64,000 nucleotides of DNA from Rheinheimera texasensis DSM 17496 (GCF_000711985.1 NZ_KL544007.1:1-64000); one strand, 5' to 3'. Numbered from the stretch's first letter, positions 1 through 8,490 are shown. Notes: generated by a model not told the origin, from the sequence alone. Program-made: numbers and translations.

Positions 1-20
1 CATCATTCCGGGGGAGCACA

Positions 21-275
21 CCCGAAGCTCTGCGAGGGTGCAGACTATCAAGAAGCCGCGATGTTGAAGCCTTAAAATCTCCAAAGCCAACAGTTTGGCT
101 CGTCTGGCCGTCACACGGCGGCTGAACGCCCTGAGCTCTGCGAGGGTGCAGACTCCCACGAAGCCGCAATGGTGAAGCCTTGAAATCTCCAAAGCCAACA
201 GTTTGGCTCCTCTGGCTGTCACACAGCTGATGAACACACCCGAAGCTCCGTGAGGGGGCAGACTCAAACAGCGGG
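21..275. repeat. Tandem ~109-bp structured repeats (two full copies and a partial third)
   Basis: Copy 1 starts at 21, copy 2 at 129 and a third, diverging copy at 239, giving periods of 108 and 110 bp. The first two full units each hold a short CTGC/GCAG stem, a strong AGCCAA-CAGT-TTGGCT hairpin (85-100 and 193-208) and a third hairpin. The third hairpin is GCCGT-CAC-ACGGC in copy 1 (107-119) and GCTGT-CAC-ACAGC in copy 2 (215-227), a compensatory base-pair change. No open reading frame is conserved across the copies. The array begins at the window edge, so more copies may lie to the left. Function unknown; a structured RNA or a dispersed intergenic repeat is plausible. Confidence 0.75.
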
Positions 276-607
276 CCGCGTAGAGGCGAATCCATACATG
301 GGGTGAGCAACTAGTACAGTGAAATCGGGAATAAGAGAGTCCGCTAGTTTGGCGTTGGTTCGGCGCTTTACTTCTGAGCAGCTTCTTTGGGGTAGAATCT
401 GTCAGTCATTTCTAAAAGTTTAAGGAACTCAACGAAACAGAGTGACCATTGGTGCATTAATTGGCTTTTATCAGTATATCTGCCCCTAATCAAGGTAATA
501 ACTGTAGTCTCATATGATAAAATAATGATAAATATTTGTTTATTATTCCTAATCTGTTTTTGTGTTCTAAATTCTCCTGACCCAGATAAATACACAAGGA
601 AGATAGA
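276..607. other. AT-rich intergenic region
   Basis: About 330 bp between the repeat array and the first gene. It becomes clearly AT-rich after position 400. A GTG-started minus-strand reading frame (368-595) has no ribosome binding site and no recognisable family, and I treat it as chance. The promoter for the gene at 608 probably lies here, but I cannot single out a convincing one. Confidence 0.5.
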
Positions 608-1240
608 ATGAAACGGTTTAGCGCCATGTTGGCTTATCTCGTGTTAGCAATGAGTTTTAATACATCTGCTGTAGAAAAAAATTACTTCGATACCTTTCCT
701 TACGCTTGCAATCAAATGGAACAACCCAGTTCGGTTGCATACTTTAAGCAATACTCCCCTCATATGCTGATCCATGCTATCGACATTGATTTTGTTGTAA
801 AACAAACAGGTGTTTGTACTTCGTTGTTGATTGCGCTAATGGAACAAGAAACAGGTCTTATCCGCCGTCACACCGTCAAGCGCAAGCCATGGATCCAGCC
901 TTTTGGTCAATTGTCCAAGAAGTATGGATTTATTGCTCAACTTGTTGATGTTGCTGTAAAGCTTCGGCAATTGAAAAATCGGGCTTATTCAGGTTATCTC
1001 CCGGCAAATGAGAAAATGGCTTATTTATTTAATGTACAAATGCCGGTAGGAACTCCAAATCGTCTTCTGCAAATTGAAGCGCGAGCGCAATTTAAAACTC
1101 TATATAGAGATATGTTCATGTTGGAGTATGTTCCGACCTATTACTTGCATAGCAGCGATTTTGGTTTAAAGCAGGACTTGTTACTACGGAGTTGGCAGTT
1201 TCGTCAGGACATGGTCAGACCCATATTCGCAGTTGCCTGA
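608..1240 (+). CDS. Exported protein of unknown function, possibly lysozyme-like
   Basis: 210 residues. The start is supported by AAGGAAG six bases upstream. Residues 1-21 form a signal peptide (hydrophobic LAYLVLAMSF, then a small-residue cleavage region near TSA), so the product is probably periplasmic. Around residues 73-85 the segment SLLIALMEQETGLI resembles the helix with the catalytic glutamate in soluble lytic transglycosylases, but I cannot see the other family motifs, so this is only a suggestion. Base composition is markedly more AT-rich than the metabolic genes nearby, which hints at horizontal origin. It stands alone, with the next gene on the opposite strand. Confidence 0.6.
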   Translation: MKRFSAMLAYLVLAMSFNTSAVEKNYFDTFPYACNQMEQPSSVAYFKQYSPHMLIHAIDIDFVVKQTGVCTSLLIALMEQETGLIRRHTVKRKPWIQPFGQLSKKYGFIAQLVDVAVKLRQLKNRAYSGYLPANEKMAYLFNVQMPVGTPNRLLQIEARAQFKTLYRDMFMLEYVPTYYLHSSDFGLKQDLLLRSWQFRQDMVRPIFAVA

Positions 1241-1377
1241 TAATGAGTTACCTGAGTGTTTGAAGTGCGGTAAAGAAGTTATCTTTTAAAAATGCTGAGA
1301 ACTGAGAAGTTGCCTGCAAAATAGCGCTCCAGAAGATACTTAATTCATAAACTCTGATTTTCTTCCGTTTATCAAAC

Positions 1378-1407
1378 GAAAAACGGACCTGAATCTTCAG
1401 GTCCGTT
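1378..1407 (-). terminator. Intrinsic terminator of the YjfB-like gene
   Basis: A 12-bp perfect stem (1382-1393 with 1396-1407) is followed on the minus strand by a run of T. It lies directly after the stop codon of the minus-strand gene. Confidence 0.8.
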
Positions 1408-1411
1408 ACGC

Positions 1412-1594
1412 TTACACCATTATATCAACATTCTGTCCCAAATTTCCGATTGGTGCTGCGGGTTGCGCCACAGTTGCACTTTGTAACAGTTGCATCGTCA
1501 TTTGAGCTTCTTGTTTCTGCTGGGTTTTTGCCAAGGCGGCTCCCAGCATTTCATAGCTTTGGCCGACAGCCTGGCTACCGATGCTTTCAGTCAT
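1412..1594 (-). CDS. YjfB-like putative motility protein
   Basis: 60-residue protein starting MTESIGSQAVG. I chose this ATG over one four codons upstream because GGGAGGA sits five bases before it and overlaps the alternative start. The central part is a Gln- and Ala-rich amphipathic helix (KTQQKQEAQMTMQLLQSA). The C terminus, PIGNLGQNVDIMV, matches the Gly-x-x-Val/Ile-Asp ending of the YjfB family. That family is annotated as putative motility proteins, but its molecular role is not established. It is monocistronic with its own terminator. A chemotaxis gene (cheV) occurs at 47 kb but is not linked. Confidence 0.65.
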   Translation of the reverse strand: MTESIGSQAVGQSYEMLGAALAKTQQKQEAQMTMQLLQSATVAQPAAPIGNLGQNVDIMV

Positions 1595-1724
1595 AGTTCC
1601 TCCCATGCCGTTACATCCTGTAGGTTATCGGCATATGCGCATGCAACTTTAAGGGAGTGATTATCACGCTAGCGGCTTATCACTGCAATTATGACAAGAT
1701 CGTCAAGCTCGACAATCCGGCAAA

Positions 1725-1757
1725 TAAAAAAGCCCCGTTTGTTGCAGCAAACGGGGC
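1725..1757 (-). terminator. Intrinsic terminator of the DUF2726 gene
   Basis: Perfect 10-bp stem GCCCCGTTTG/CAAACGGGGC (1732-1741 and 1748-1757). On the minus strand it is followed by a T-run (1725-1731). It lies 63 bp past the stop codon at 1820. Confidence 0.85.
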
Positions 1758-1819
1758 CGGGGGCTTTTCGCTAGGAGTGACTTATGGTTTCCAAAGCGTC
1801 AAGGTTCGATGGGTATTGG

Positions 1820-2440
1820 TCATCCAATCTGGACCAATGCCGTTGAATTCGTTTTCAATGCTTGTGTCGGTAAGGCAGTTGTCAGTGGGCGAACCGGCCG
1901 GGTAGGGCCTTTTTTCACTGTTCCTTTGACTAAAGGGAGCGGGGCCATCGGGATATTGCCAAGTTTCGCAGCCAAACCTTGTTGTATATCGGCAACAGTA
2001 TAACCAGCTTTAATCTTCATTCGAATGTAAGGGATGCCGCTGGCTTCCAAAGCGCCGCTGACAAACCAGTCTGGCACTGCTTTGTGGCCTTCTTTATTGG
2101 TATTGTTGACCAGATCGATCACCGCAACAATGGACATATCGTCTGCGTTACAAAGCACATAATCCAGATATTTGGCGTTGAGCTTCAACAGCGCAGCTCT
2201 GCGGGTTTTACTGTCGGCATTATCTTTCAGTTCTAAGATATCAGCCAGTTTCACTCTATTGATAATTTTGTACTGTCCGCCTACGGCACGTTCGAGCAGT
2301 TGTAGAAATGATCGTTCGACCTGAGTAAACAGTTGGGTCTTTTTGTGAAAGGGGAATGGGTTGCCATGATGGATAAAACGGTTCACGACAATTGCCGCCA
2401 TCACCGCTAACAACACCAATAGTACAATGATCAATTCCAT
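1820..2440 (-). CDS. DUF2726 domain membrane-anchored protein
   Basis: 206 residues from the ATG (MELIIVLLVLL) preceded by TGAGGTG; a start five codons upstream would place the ribosome site inside the gene. Residues 1-20 form one N-terminal membrane helix, followed by a cytoplasmic domain. The segment VERSFLQLLERAVGGQYKI, the 'NRVKLADIL' stretch and the 'HKAVPDWFV...ALEASGIPYIRMK' end fit the DUF2726 family, which is distantly related to restriction-endonuclease-like folds. Role unknown. The Pro-rich tail after residue 165 is probably disordered. Confidence 0.75.
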   Translation of the reverse strand: MELIIVLLVLLAVMAAIVVNRFIHHGNPFPFHKKTQLFTQVERSFLQLLERAVGGQYKIINRVKLADILELKDNADSKTRRAALLKLNAKYLDYVLCNADDMSIVAVIDLVNNTNKEGHKAVPDWFVSGALEASGIPYIRMKIKAGYTVADIQQGLAAKLGNIPMAPLPLVKGTVKKGPTRPVRPLTTALPTQALKTNSTALVQIG

Positions 2441-2557
2441 AAACACCTCAGACAAATTTTTGACGTTCAGCAGAAACGGCGGTGCGCCGTGTGATTACTT
2501 AGCAGAAGTCATGCCAGAAAATGCGAGGTATTGATTGGATGATCATAATAATCGGTG

Positions 2558-2577
2558 ATGCCAGACATATTTGGCAT
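2558..2577. promoter_or_regulatory. Inverted repeat upstream of aceB
   Basis: ATGCCA and TGGCAT form a perfect 6-bp dyad separated by 8 bp, 133 bp upstream of the aceB start. It could bind the neighbouring LysR regulator, but it does not have the T-N11-A form seen at 5373-5387. Confidence 0.4.
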
Positions 2578-2602
2578 TAATGCCTGTGATAGTCTTTTCA
2601 GG

Positions 2603-2611
2603 CCTATAGTG
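2603..2611 (+). promoter_or_regulatory. Candidate -10 region of aceB (CCTATAGTG)
   Basis: The nonamer CCTATAGTG, containing TATAGT, occurs here and again upstream of aceA at 5432-5440. No good -35 hexamer sits at the right spacing in either place. That fits an activator-dependent or RpoS-type promoter (RpoS favours a C before TATA). Inference from the shared word only. Confidence 0.4.
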
Positions 2612-2709
2612 CTGCAAGTAACAATAGTGCAGCGATATCCCGGCTGTCCTGTATTAAAGGACAGTTGATCGGTGTACTGAGAAAGTCCATACCAGATGAG
2701 GAAACTGTG

Positions 2710-4302
2710 ATGACCACTTGTGCAGGATTAACGATTAAAGGCCCGCTGACGGCGGAATACGGACAAATTCTGACAGAAGCTGCCTGCAGCTTTGTCGTCG
2801 ACCTTGTCCGTGAGTTCAGACCTGAACTGCACCAGTTACTAGCAACACGTCAGCAAGCGCAGGCCCGCTTCGATGCTGGTGCTTTACCAGACTTTTTACC
2901 AGAAACTGCACATATTCGTCAAAGTGACTGGCAGGTTGCTGCTATCCCTGCTGATTTACAGGATCGACGCACTGAAATCACAGGCCCGGTTGATCGGAAA
3001 ATGATCATCAACGCGCTCAATGCCGACGTGAAAGTCTTTATGGCGGACTTTGAAGACTCGCAAGCGCCCAGCTGGCAAGGTGTGATTGAAGGCCAGATCA
3101 ATTTGCGTGACGCCAATCTTGGTACTATCAGCTACAGCGACCCGCAATCAGGTAAACAGTATGCGCTGCGCGACAATCCGGCGCTGCTGATTGCCCGAGT
3201 TCGCGGTTTACATCTGTGGGAGCGACATCTGGAAGTCGACGGCGCTCAGGTACCGGGTTCACTGGTCGACTTCGCTTTGTATTTCTTCCATAACTATCAG
3301 ATCCGTAAGAAAAAAGGCACTGGTGTTTATTATTACCTGCCGAAGCTGCAAAGCCACAAAGAAGCCGCCTGGTGGGATAAAGTGTTTCGCTTTACTGAAG
3401 CGCGCTTCCAGCAACCCGTTGGTTTTATCCGGGCGACAGTGCTGATCGAAACCTTACCCGCAGTGTTTGAAATGGACGAGATCCTGTACAGTCTGAAAGA
3501 TCATATCGTGGCGCTGAACTGCGGTCGCTGGGACTATATTTTTAGCTATATCAAGACCTTGAAGAATCATCCAGACCGCGTTTTGCCTGACCGGCAAGTG
3601 GTAACGATGAATCAGCCGTTTTTAAGCGCATATTCCCGGTTGCTGATTAAAACTTGTCACAAACGGGGGGCGCTGGCTATGGGCGGTATGGCTGCTTTTA
3701 TTCCGGCGAAAGATCCGGTGGCCAATGCGGCCATTTTGCAAAAAGTGACGGCAGATAAATCACTGGAAGCAAATAACGGCCATGACGGTACCTGGGTGGC
3801 GCATCCGGGGCTTGCCGCTACAGCCAATGCTGTCTTTGACGCCAAACTCGGTGAAAAGCCGAATCAGTTACATGTACTGCGTGAACAGGACGCGCCAATC
3901 AGCGCAGCCGAGCTGCTGCAACCGAGCGAAGGCGAGCGGACCGAAGCCGGGATGCGGACTAATATCCGCGTGGCACTGCAATATATTGCCGCCTGGATCA
4001 GCGGCAAAGGCTGCGTGCCGATCTATGGCCTGATGGAGGATGCGGCCACCGCAGAAATTTCCAGAACTTCAATCTGGCAATGGATAAAACATGGTAAGTC
4101 ATTGTCAAACGGGCAATTAATTACCAAGGCTTTGTTCAGCCAGATGTTAACAGAAGAAAGTGCCGTCGTTCGGTCCGAAGTTGGGGAAGAGCTATGGCAA
4201 CAACAATCCTTTGACAAAGCGGCGGCTTTATTGCTAAGTATCACCACAGCTGATGAGTTGGTGGACTTCCTGACCCTGCCAGCGTATGAGCTTTTAGTGT
4301 AA
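2710..4302 (+). CDS. aceB: Malate synthase A
   Basis: 530 residues. It condenses glyoxylate with acetyl-CoA to malate, the second step of the glyoxylate shunt, in the cytoplasm. I chose the ATG of MTTCAGLTIKGPL because GAGGAAA lies just upstream; a longer reading to 2665 has no better signal. Family landmarks are visible: GPVDRKMIINALNADVKVFMADFEDS in the N-terminal half, the GRWDYIFSYIKTL segment, 'GGMAAFIPAKD', and 'GCVPIYGLMEDAATAEISR' near the C terminus. Length is typical of the A isoform rather than the ~720-residue G isoform. A LysR gene and aceA follow, so both shunt enzymes sit around one regulator. Confidence 0.95.
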   Translation: MTTCAGLTIKGPLTAEYGQILTEAACSFVVDLVREFRPELHQLLATRQQAQARFDAGALPDFLPETAHIRQSDWQVAAIPADLQDRRTEITGPVDRKMIINALNADVKVFMADFEDSQAPSWQGVIEGQINLRDANLGTISYSDPQSGKQYALRDNPALLIARVRGLHLWERHLEVDGAQVPGSLVDFALYFFHNYQIRKKKGTGVYYYLPKLQSHKEAAWWDKVFRFTEARFQQPVGFIRATVLIETLPAVFEMDEILYSLKDHIVALNCGRWDYIFSYIKTLKNHPDRVLPDRQVVTMNQPFLSAYSRLLIKTCHKRGALAMGGMAAFIPAKDPVANAAILQKVTADKSLEANNGHDGTWVAHPGLAATANAVFDAKLGEKPNQLHVLREQDAPISAAELLQPSEGERTEAGMRTNIRVALQYIAAWISGKGCVPIYGLMEDAATAEISRTSIWQWIKHGKSLSNGQLITKALFSQMLTEESAVVRSEVGEELWQQQSFDKAAALLLSITTADELVDFLTLPAYELLV

Positions 4303-4313
4303 CCCGAAGCAAA

Positions 4314-4343
4314 GAGGGGCATCCCAACCGCCCCTCTTTTTTT
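4314..4343 (+). terminator. Intrinsic terminator of aceB
   Basis: GAGGGGC (4314-4320) pairs with GCCCCTC (4330-4336), followed by seven T, 11 bp after the stop codon. Confidence 0.9.
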
Positions 4344-4383
4344 ATCCGCAATCTGGCTCAGACACCATATGTCTGCCATTTGC

Positions 4384-5322
4384 CTAACTCAATTCATCCG
4401 CAATCTCGACAATCAATCGGCGCAACCAGATATGGCTGGCGTCCTGATGCAATAACGGGCTCCAAATCATCTTCAGTTCAATAGACGGGATGGGGAAAGG
4501 CGGGTCCAGTACCTGCATGCTGCTGTCGTTTCTATACAGCATAGCGGCGCGATAGGGCAGGGTCGCAATCAAATCGGTTTCGACGGCCAGATGCATCGCC
4601 ACATGATAGTTTCGGGTGAATACGCCGATATTGCGCTGCTTACCAAATTTGGCCAGTGCTTCGTCGACCCAGCCGAGTTTTTGCACATCTGCCGGATCCA
4701 TACCGACCCCAACGCCAAAACCGGTTTTACTGACCCAAATATGCTGGCCTTTTAAATAGGTATCTAAATTAAAGTTCTGCAAAATCGGGTTTTGTTTATG
4801 CACCAGACAAGCAAAGGCATCTTTCCAAATGGTTTTTTGGTGGAAGGATTGTGGTAGCTGGTCAAAGCGGTTAATCGCCATGTCCACTTTGCCGTTTTCA
4901 ACGTCGTGGAAGGTCACGTCAGACGGCGTCATGATATCCAACGAAGTACCGGGCGCTTGCGCCCGCAACCGCTTCAGCAGTGCAGGGATCAGCGTGGAAG
5001 CCGCATAATCACTGGCCATAATACGAAACACCCGATGGCTGTGTGAAGGCTCAAACTCTTTGTTCGGCTGCAGCGTTTCTTCCAGCGTTAACAACACGCC
5101 GCGTACGATAGGCGCCAGTTCTTTTGCGCGTTCGGTTGGCACCATGCCGTCTGAGGTTCTGACCAAAATTGGGTCGTTCAACAGGTCGCGCAGGCGCTTC
5201 AGGCCATTGCTCATCGCCGGCTGCGTGATACTGAGCTGGTTGGCGGCGCGGGTGACATTTTTCTCCCTGAGCAACATGTCCAGATAGACCAACAGGTTTA
5301 AGTCGATTTTGCTGATATTCAT
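4384..5322 (-). CDS. LysR-family transcriptional regulator next to the glyoxylate-shunt genes
   Basis: 312 residues from MNISKIDLNLLVYLDML; the start has GGGGGA upstream, whereas a longer frame to 5484 adds a non-homologous extension. Residues 1-60 are the winged helix-turn-helix (NVTRAANQLSITQPAMSNGLKRLR). The rest is the periplasmic-binding-like effector domain, in the NodD/PcaQ-like style that begins 'FRIMASDYAASTLIP'. It is divergent from aceA and convergent with aceB, a placement that suggests it controls acetate or fatty-acid use through the shunt. That is inference; the inducer is unknown. Confidence 0.88.
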   Translation of the reverse strand: MNISKIDLNLLVYLDMLLREKNVTRAANQLSITQPAMSNGLKRLRDLLNDPILVRTSDGMVPTERAKELAPIVRGVLLTLEETLQPNKEFEPSHSHRVFRIMASDYAASTLIPALLKRLRAQAPGTSLDIMTPSDVTFHDVENGKVDMAINRFDQLPQSFHQKTIWKDAFACLVHKQNPILQNFNLDTYLKGQHIWVSKTGFGVGVGMDPADVQKLGWVDEALAKFGKQRNIGVFTRNYHVAMHLAVETDLIATLPYRAAMLYRNDSSMQVLDPPFPIPSIELKMIWSPLLHQDASHIWLRRLIVEIADELS

Positions 5323-5372
5323 CAAATCCCCCGTGAATTGGCTGTGCCGGCGGCAAATAAACCATTTTTCAT

Positions 5373-5387
5373 ATTCATATAATGAAT
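5373..5387. promoter_or_regulatory. T-N11-A LysR-type palindrome
   Basis: ATTCAT-ATA-ATGAAT is a perfect palindrome containing T-N11-A (T5374 to A5386), the classical LysR box. It lies 51 bp before the lysR start and 140 bp before aceA, in the divergent control region, so it is the best candidate for the regulator's own binding site. Confidence 0.6.
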
Positions 5388-5431
5388 GATGAGCATCAAA
5401 AAAATCAACTGGATGAATCGTTTTGCTGAAA

Positions 5432-5440
5432 CCTATAGTG
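5432..5440 (+). promoter_or_regulatory. Candidate -10 region of aceA (CCTATAGTG)
   Basis: Same nonamer as upstream of aceB (2603-2611), here 87 bp before the aceA start. In both places a TGCAA word follows within about 10 bases. Confidence 0.4.
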
Positions 5441-5526
5441 AAATGCAACAGCGCAGGGCACATACAACACCTGCATAGCTGCAAACAGAAAGAACCTAAC
5501 AGCCCGAACCCGATGAGGATGCAGTG

Positions 5527-7122
5527 ATGTCAGCCTACTTACAGAAAGTCCAGCAACTGGAACAAAGTGTTAAAGCCAATGGCAACGCCTGGAATGCCAT
5601 CAGCGCTGAATATGCAACCCGGATGCAACTGCAGAACAGATTTAACAGCGGCCTCGACATTGCGCAGTACACCGCCGATATCATGCGCCGTGATATGGCA
5701 GAGTACGACGCCGACAGCGCCAGCTACACCCAGTCACTTGGCTGCTGGCACGGTTTTATCGGTCAGCAGAAACTGATTGCCATCAAAAAGCATTTTGGCA
5801 GCACGAAGAAACGTTATTTGTACCTGTCCGGCTGGATGATTGCAGCACTGCGCTCTGAGTTCGGACCACAGCCTGATCAATCAATGCATGAAAAAACCGC
5901 AGTGCCGGCGCTGATTGAAGAGCTGTATACCTTCTTAAAACAAGCAGATGCCCGTGAACTCGGCGGTTTGTTCCGTGAACTGGATGCTGCCCGTGCAGCC
6001 GACCAGCAAAGCAAAGTGACAGAGATCCTGGCGAAGATCGATAACTTTGAAACCCACGTGGTGCCGATTATCGCCGACATCGACGCCGGTTTTGGTAATG
6101 CCGAAGCGACTTACCTGCTGGCGAAAAAAATGATTGAAGCCGGCGCCTGCGCCATTCAGATTGAAAACCAGGTGTCAGACGAAAAACAATGTGGTCACCA
6201 GGACGGTAAAGTCACAGTGCCACATGCGGACTTCCTGGCAAAAATTAACGCGGTACGTTACGCCTTCCTCGAGCTTGGCATCGAAAACGGCATCATCGTG
6301 GCGCGCACCGATTCTTTAGGTGCTGGCCTTACCAAACAAATCGCTGTGACCAACGAACCTGGTGATTTAGGCGATTTGTACAACAGTTTCCTGGATGGCG
6401 ACTACATCCAAAGCGCTGACGATATTCAGAACGGCGACGTGGTGGTAAAAGCCAATGGCAAGCTGTTAAAACCGAAACGCCTGCCAAGTGGCCTGTTCCA
6501 GTTCAAAGCTGGCTCAGGCGTTGACCGAGTGGTGCTGGATTGTATTACCTCGCTGCAGCATGGCGCTGACTTGCTGTGGATTGAAACGGAAAAACCACAC
6601 GTTGGCCAAATCGCCGAAATGGTCGATCGTATTCGCGCTGTGGTACCAAACGCCAAGCTGGTATACAACAACAGTCCGTCCTTTAACTGGACATTGAACT
6701 TCCGTCAGCAGGTGTTTGATGCCTGGGCGGCAGAAGGCAAAGATGTGTCGGCTTATGACCGCGCCAAACTGATGAGTGTTGATTACGACAGCACCGCACT
6801 GGCGCTGGAAGCAGATGAGCGTATCCGTACGTTCCAGGCCGATGGCTCAAAACGCGCAGGGATTTTCCACCATCTGATCACGTTGCCGACGTATCACACG
6901 GCGGCGCTGTCGACCGACAATCTGGCCAAAGAGTATTTTGGCGAGGCCGGCATGCTGGGTTACGTAAAAGGTGTGCAGCGTCAAGAGATCCGTCAGGGCA
7001 TTGCCTGCGTTAAACACCAGAATATGTCAGGGTCAGATATTGGCGATGACCATAAAGAATACTTTGCCGGTGAAGCTGCATTAAAAGCAGCCGGTAAAGA
7101 TAACACCATGAATCAGTTCTGA
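5527..7122 (+). CDS. aceA: Isocitrate lyase (long form)
   Basis: 531 residues; cleaves isocitrate to glyoxylate and succinate. The ATG has GAGGAT upstream; a GTG directly before it is less likely. The catalytic loop EKQCGHQDGK carries the active-site cysteine (Cys222). 'PIIADIDAGFGNAEATYLLAKKMIEAGA' provides Mg-binding Asp residues, and 'NNSPSFNW' matches the conserved substrate segment. The length is about 100 residues more than the E. coli enzyme and equals the Pseudomonas-type long form with an inserted helical region around residues 280-330. It ends with its own terminator. Confidence 0.95.
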   Translation: MSAYLQKVQQLEQSVKANGNAWNAISAEYATRMQLQNRFNSGLDIAQYTADIMRRDMAEYDADSASYTQSLGCWHGFIGQQKLIAIKKHFGSTKKRYLYLSGWMIAALRSEFGPQPDQSMHEKTAVPALIEELYTFLKQADARELGGLFRELDAARAADQQSKVTEILAKIDNFETHVVPIIADIDAGFGNAEATYLLAKKMIEAGACAIQIENQVSDEKQCGHQDGKVTVPHADFLAKINAVRYAFLELGIENGIIVARTDSLGAGLTKQIAVTNEPGDLGDLYNSFLDGDYIQSADDIQNGDVVVKANGKLLKPKRLPSGLFQFKAGSGVDRVVLDCITSLQHGADLLWIETEKPHVGQIAEMVDRIRAVVPNAKLVYNNSPSFNWTLNFRQQVFDAWAAEGKDVSAYDRAKLMSVDYDSTALALEADERIRTFQADGSKRAGIFHHLITLPTYHTAALSTDNLAKEYFGEAGMLGYVKGVQRQEIRQGIACVKHQNMSGSDIGDDHKEYFAGEAALKAAGKDNTMNQF

Positions 7123-7212
7123 GGGGCGCTGATTTGTTAACAGCCGGTAAGCATGGACAGCTTGCCGGTAATTGCTGAAACGAGTTTTACGTGGTCGGGT
7201 GAATCGACTGTT

Positions 7213-7239
7213 GGCAGCCAAAGATTGGCTGCCTTTTTT
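7213..7239 (+). terminator. Intrinsic terminator of aceA
   Basis: 9-bp stem GGCAGCCAA/TTGGCTGCC with a 3-base loop, followed by six T. Confidence 0.9.
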
Positions 7240-7241
7240 AT

Positions 7242-7481
7242 TCAAGCGCTAAACTCACCCTGCGGCTGCAAATTTAGCAACAGCTGACTTAAACGTACTT
7301 TGTGATACGGCAGATGACGCTCGGCTTTGCCGGTTTTGAGCAGGACCAATGAGTGTTCCTGAAATTCTACTGCTGCCCGCGCCGTGCGGATTTGATTGCC
7401 GTGCCGGCTGAAAGGTACCTGGGCCAGCGTCAGGCGTTCACACAATAATAGCTTTAACATCCGTTTATCATACATCTGCAT
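7242..7481 (-). CDS. Small protein of unknown function
   Basis: 79 residues beginning MQMYDKRMLKLLLCERL. The start is chosen because GGAG lies four bases before it on the minus strand. It is a soluble, basic protein with no signal peptide and no motif I recognise. It lies convergently just after the aceA terminator. A real gene is likely because the ribosome site is good and the frame is uninterrupted, but the function is unknown. Confidence 0.5.
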   Translation of the reverse strand: MQMYDKRMLKLLLCERLTLAQVPFSRHGNQIRTARAAVEFQEHSLVLLKTGKAERHLPYHKVRLSQLLLNLQPQGEFSA

Positions 7482-7605
7482 GTCTCCGCAAAACTGCAAG
7501 CAACATCAGGAGATATCCTGACGCCGGGCAGTCTATCGGCCAGAGATGACAGAAAATTGAATCTGAGCTGATTAAGTGGTTGAAAAATAACCGCTTGCTA
7601 TCAAT

Positions 7606-8490
7606 CTATTCTGCTGGCAGCTGATAGCTGTCGCAAATCACTTGCCAGGCAGCTTCTGCGCTATCTACAAAGCGGATCAGGGTCAAATCCTGCGGGCTGA
7701 TGAGCCCCTCTTCAACCAGCAAATCAAAGTTGATTAATTTGCGCCAGAAGTGCTCGTCAAACAGCACCACCGGCACCTTACTGGCTTTTCCGGTTTGCAG
7801 CAGGGTCAGGGTTTCGAACAACTCGTCCAGAGTACCAAAACCACCCGGAAAGGCGACCAAAGCGCGGGCGCGTTGCAAGAAATGCATTTTGCGGATGGCA
7901 AAATAGTGAAACTGGAAACAAAACTCCGGCGTGATGTAAGGGTTGGGTTTTTGCTCGTGTGGCAGCACGATATTGAGGCCGATACTTTTGCCGCCGACCT
8001 GATAAGCGCCGCGATTGGCCGCTTCCATCACACCGGGGCCACCACCGCTGATAATCGTCAGGGCGCTTTTTGGGCAGTGCAGACTGTGTTGGGTCACCAG
8101 TTCGGCAAAGCGTTGTGCTTCAACATAATAACGGCTGTTACGCACCTGACGTTTGGCTTGTTGCAACAGCTGCTGATGTCGGGGTTCGTCAGGGGCCAAT
8201 GCCAGTTGTTGCTGCGCCTGCGCCAACTTAAGCGACGCTTGTTCCGGCGACAAAAAACGCGCACTGCCAAACACCACGACAGTGGCTTTGACCTGATGTT
8301 GTTCCAGAATTAATTGCGGCTTCAGGTACTCCAGCTGCAGGCGGGCTGAACGTAATTCGTCTTGCATCAGAAATTCAGTATCGGCAAAAGCAAGGCGGTA
8401 CGACGGATGGTCCTGCAGTTCCAGCGCCTGCTCTAAAGCGTCACGCGCCGAACTGAAGTGACGGGCTTCTAACGGGTTTTTTGCTTTCAT
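7606..8490 (-). CDS. LOG-family (TIGR00730-type) Rossmann protein
   Basis: 294 residues from MKAKNPLEARHF (AGGA upstream). An N-terminal helical extension of about 80 residues precedes the Rossmann domain starting 'KATVVVFGSARF'. Family motifs GGGPGVMEAANRGA and PGGFGTLDELFE are intact; these are the nucleotide-binding and catalytic signatures of LOG proteins, which release cytokinin-like bases from nucleoside monophosphates. Often mis-annotated as lysine decarboxylase. The bacterial substrate is unknown; a nucleotide hydrolase role is the family inference. Confidence 0.85.
   Translation of the reverse strand: MKAKNPLEARHFSSARDALEQALELQDHPSYRLAFADTEFLMQDELRSARLQLEYLKPQLILEQHQVKATVVVFGSARFLSPEQASLKLAQAQQQLALAPDEPRHQQLLQQAKRQVRNSRYYVEAQRFAELVTQHSLHCPKSALTIISGGGPGVMEAANRGAYQVGGKSIGLNIVLPHEQKPNPYITPEFCFQFHYFAIRKMHFLQRARALVAFPGGFGTLDELFETLTLLQTGKASKVPVVLFDEHFWRKLINFDLLVEEGLISPQDLTLIRFVDSAEAAWQVICDSYQLPAE

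Noticed and set aside
21-275. CRISPR array
   Set aside because: Units are ~109 bp with similarity across the whole unit, not short repeats with unique spacers, and no cas genes are present.
368-595. 75-codon minus-strand reading frame in the AT-rich left region
   Set aside because: GTG start without a ribosome binding site, no recognisable family, unusual composition for this genome.
7213-7233. aceA terminator as another copy of the AGCCAA/TTGGCT repeat hairpin
   Set aside because: The loop differs (AGA instead of CAGT or ACTG) and the T-run shows it is an ordinary terminator; the shared stem is short enough to be chance.
7570-7594. Terminator for the LOG-family gene (AAGTGGTT/AACCGCTT)
   Set aside because: Imperfect stem and no T-run on the minus strand.
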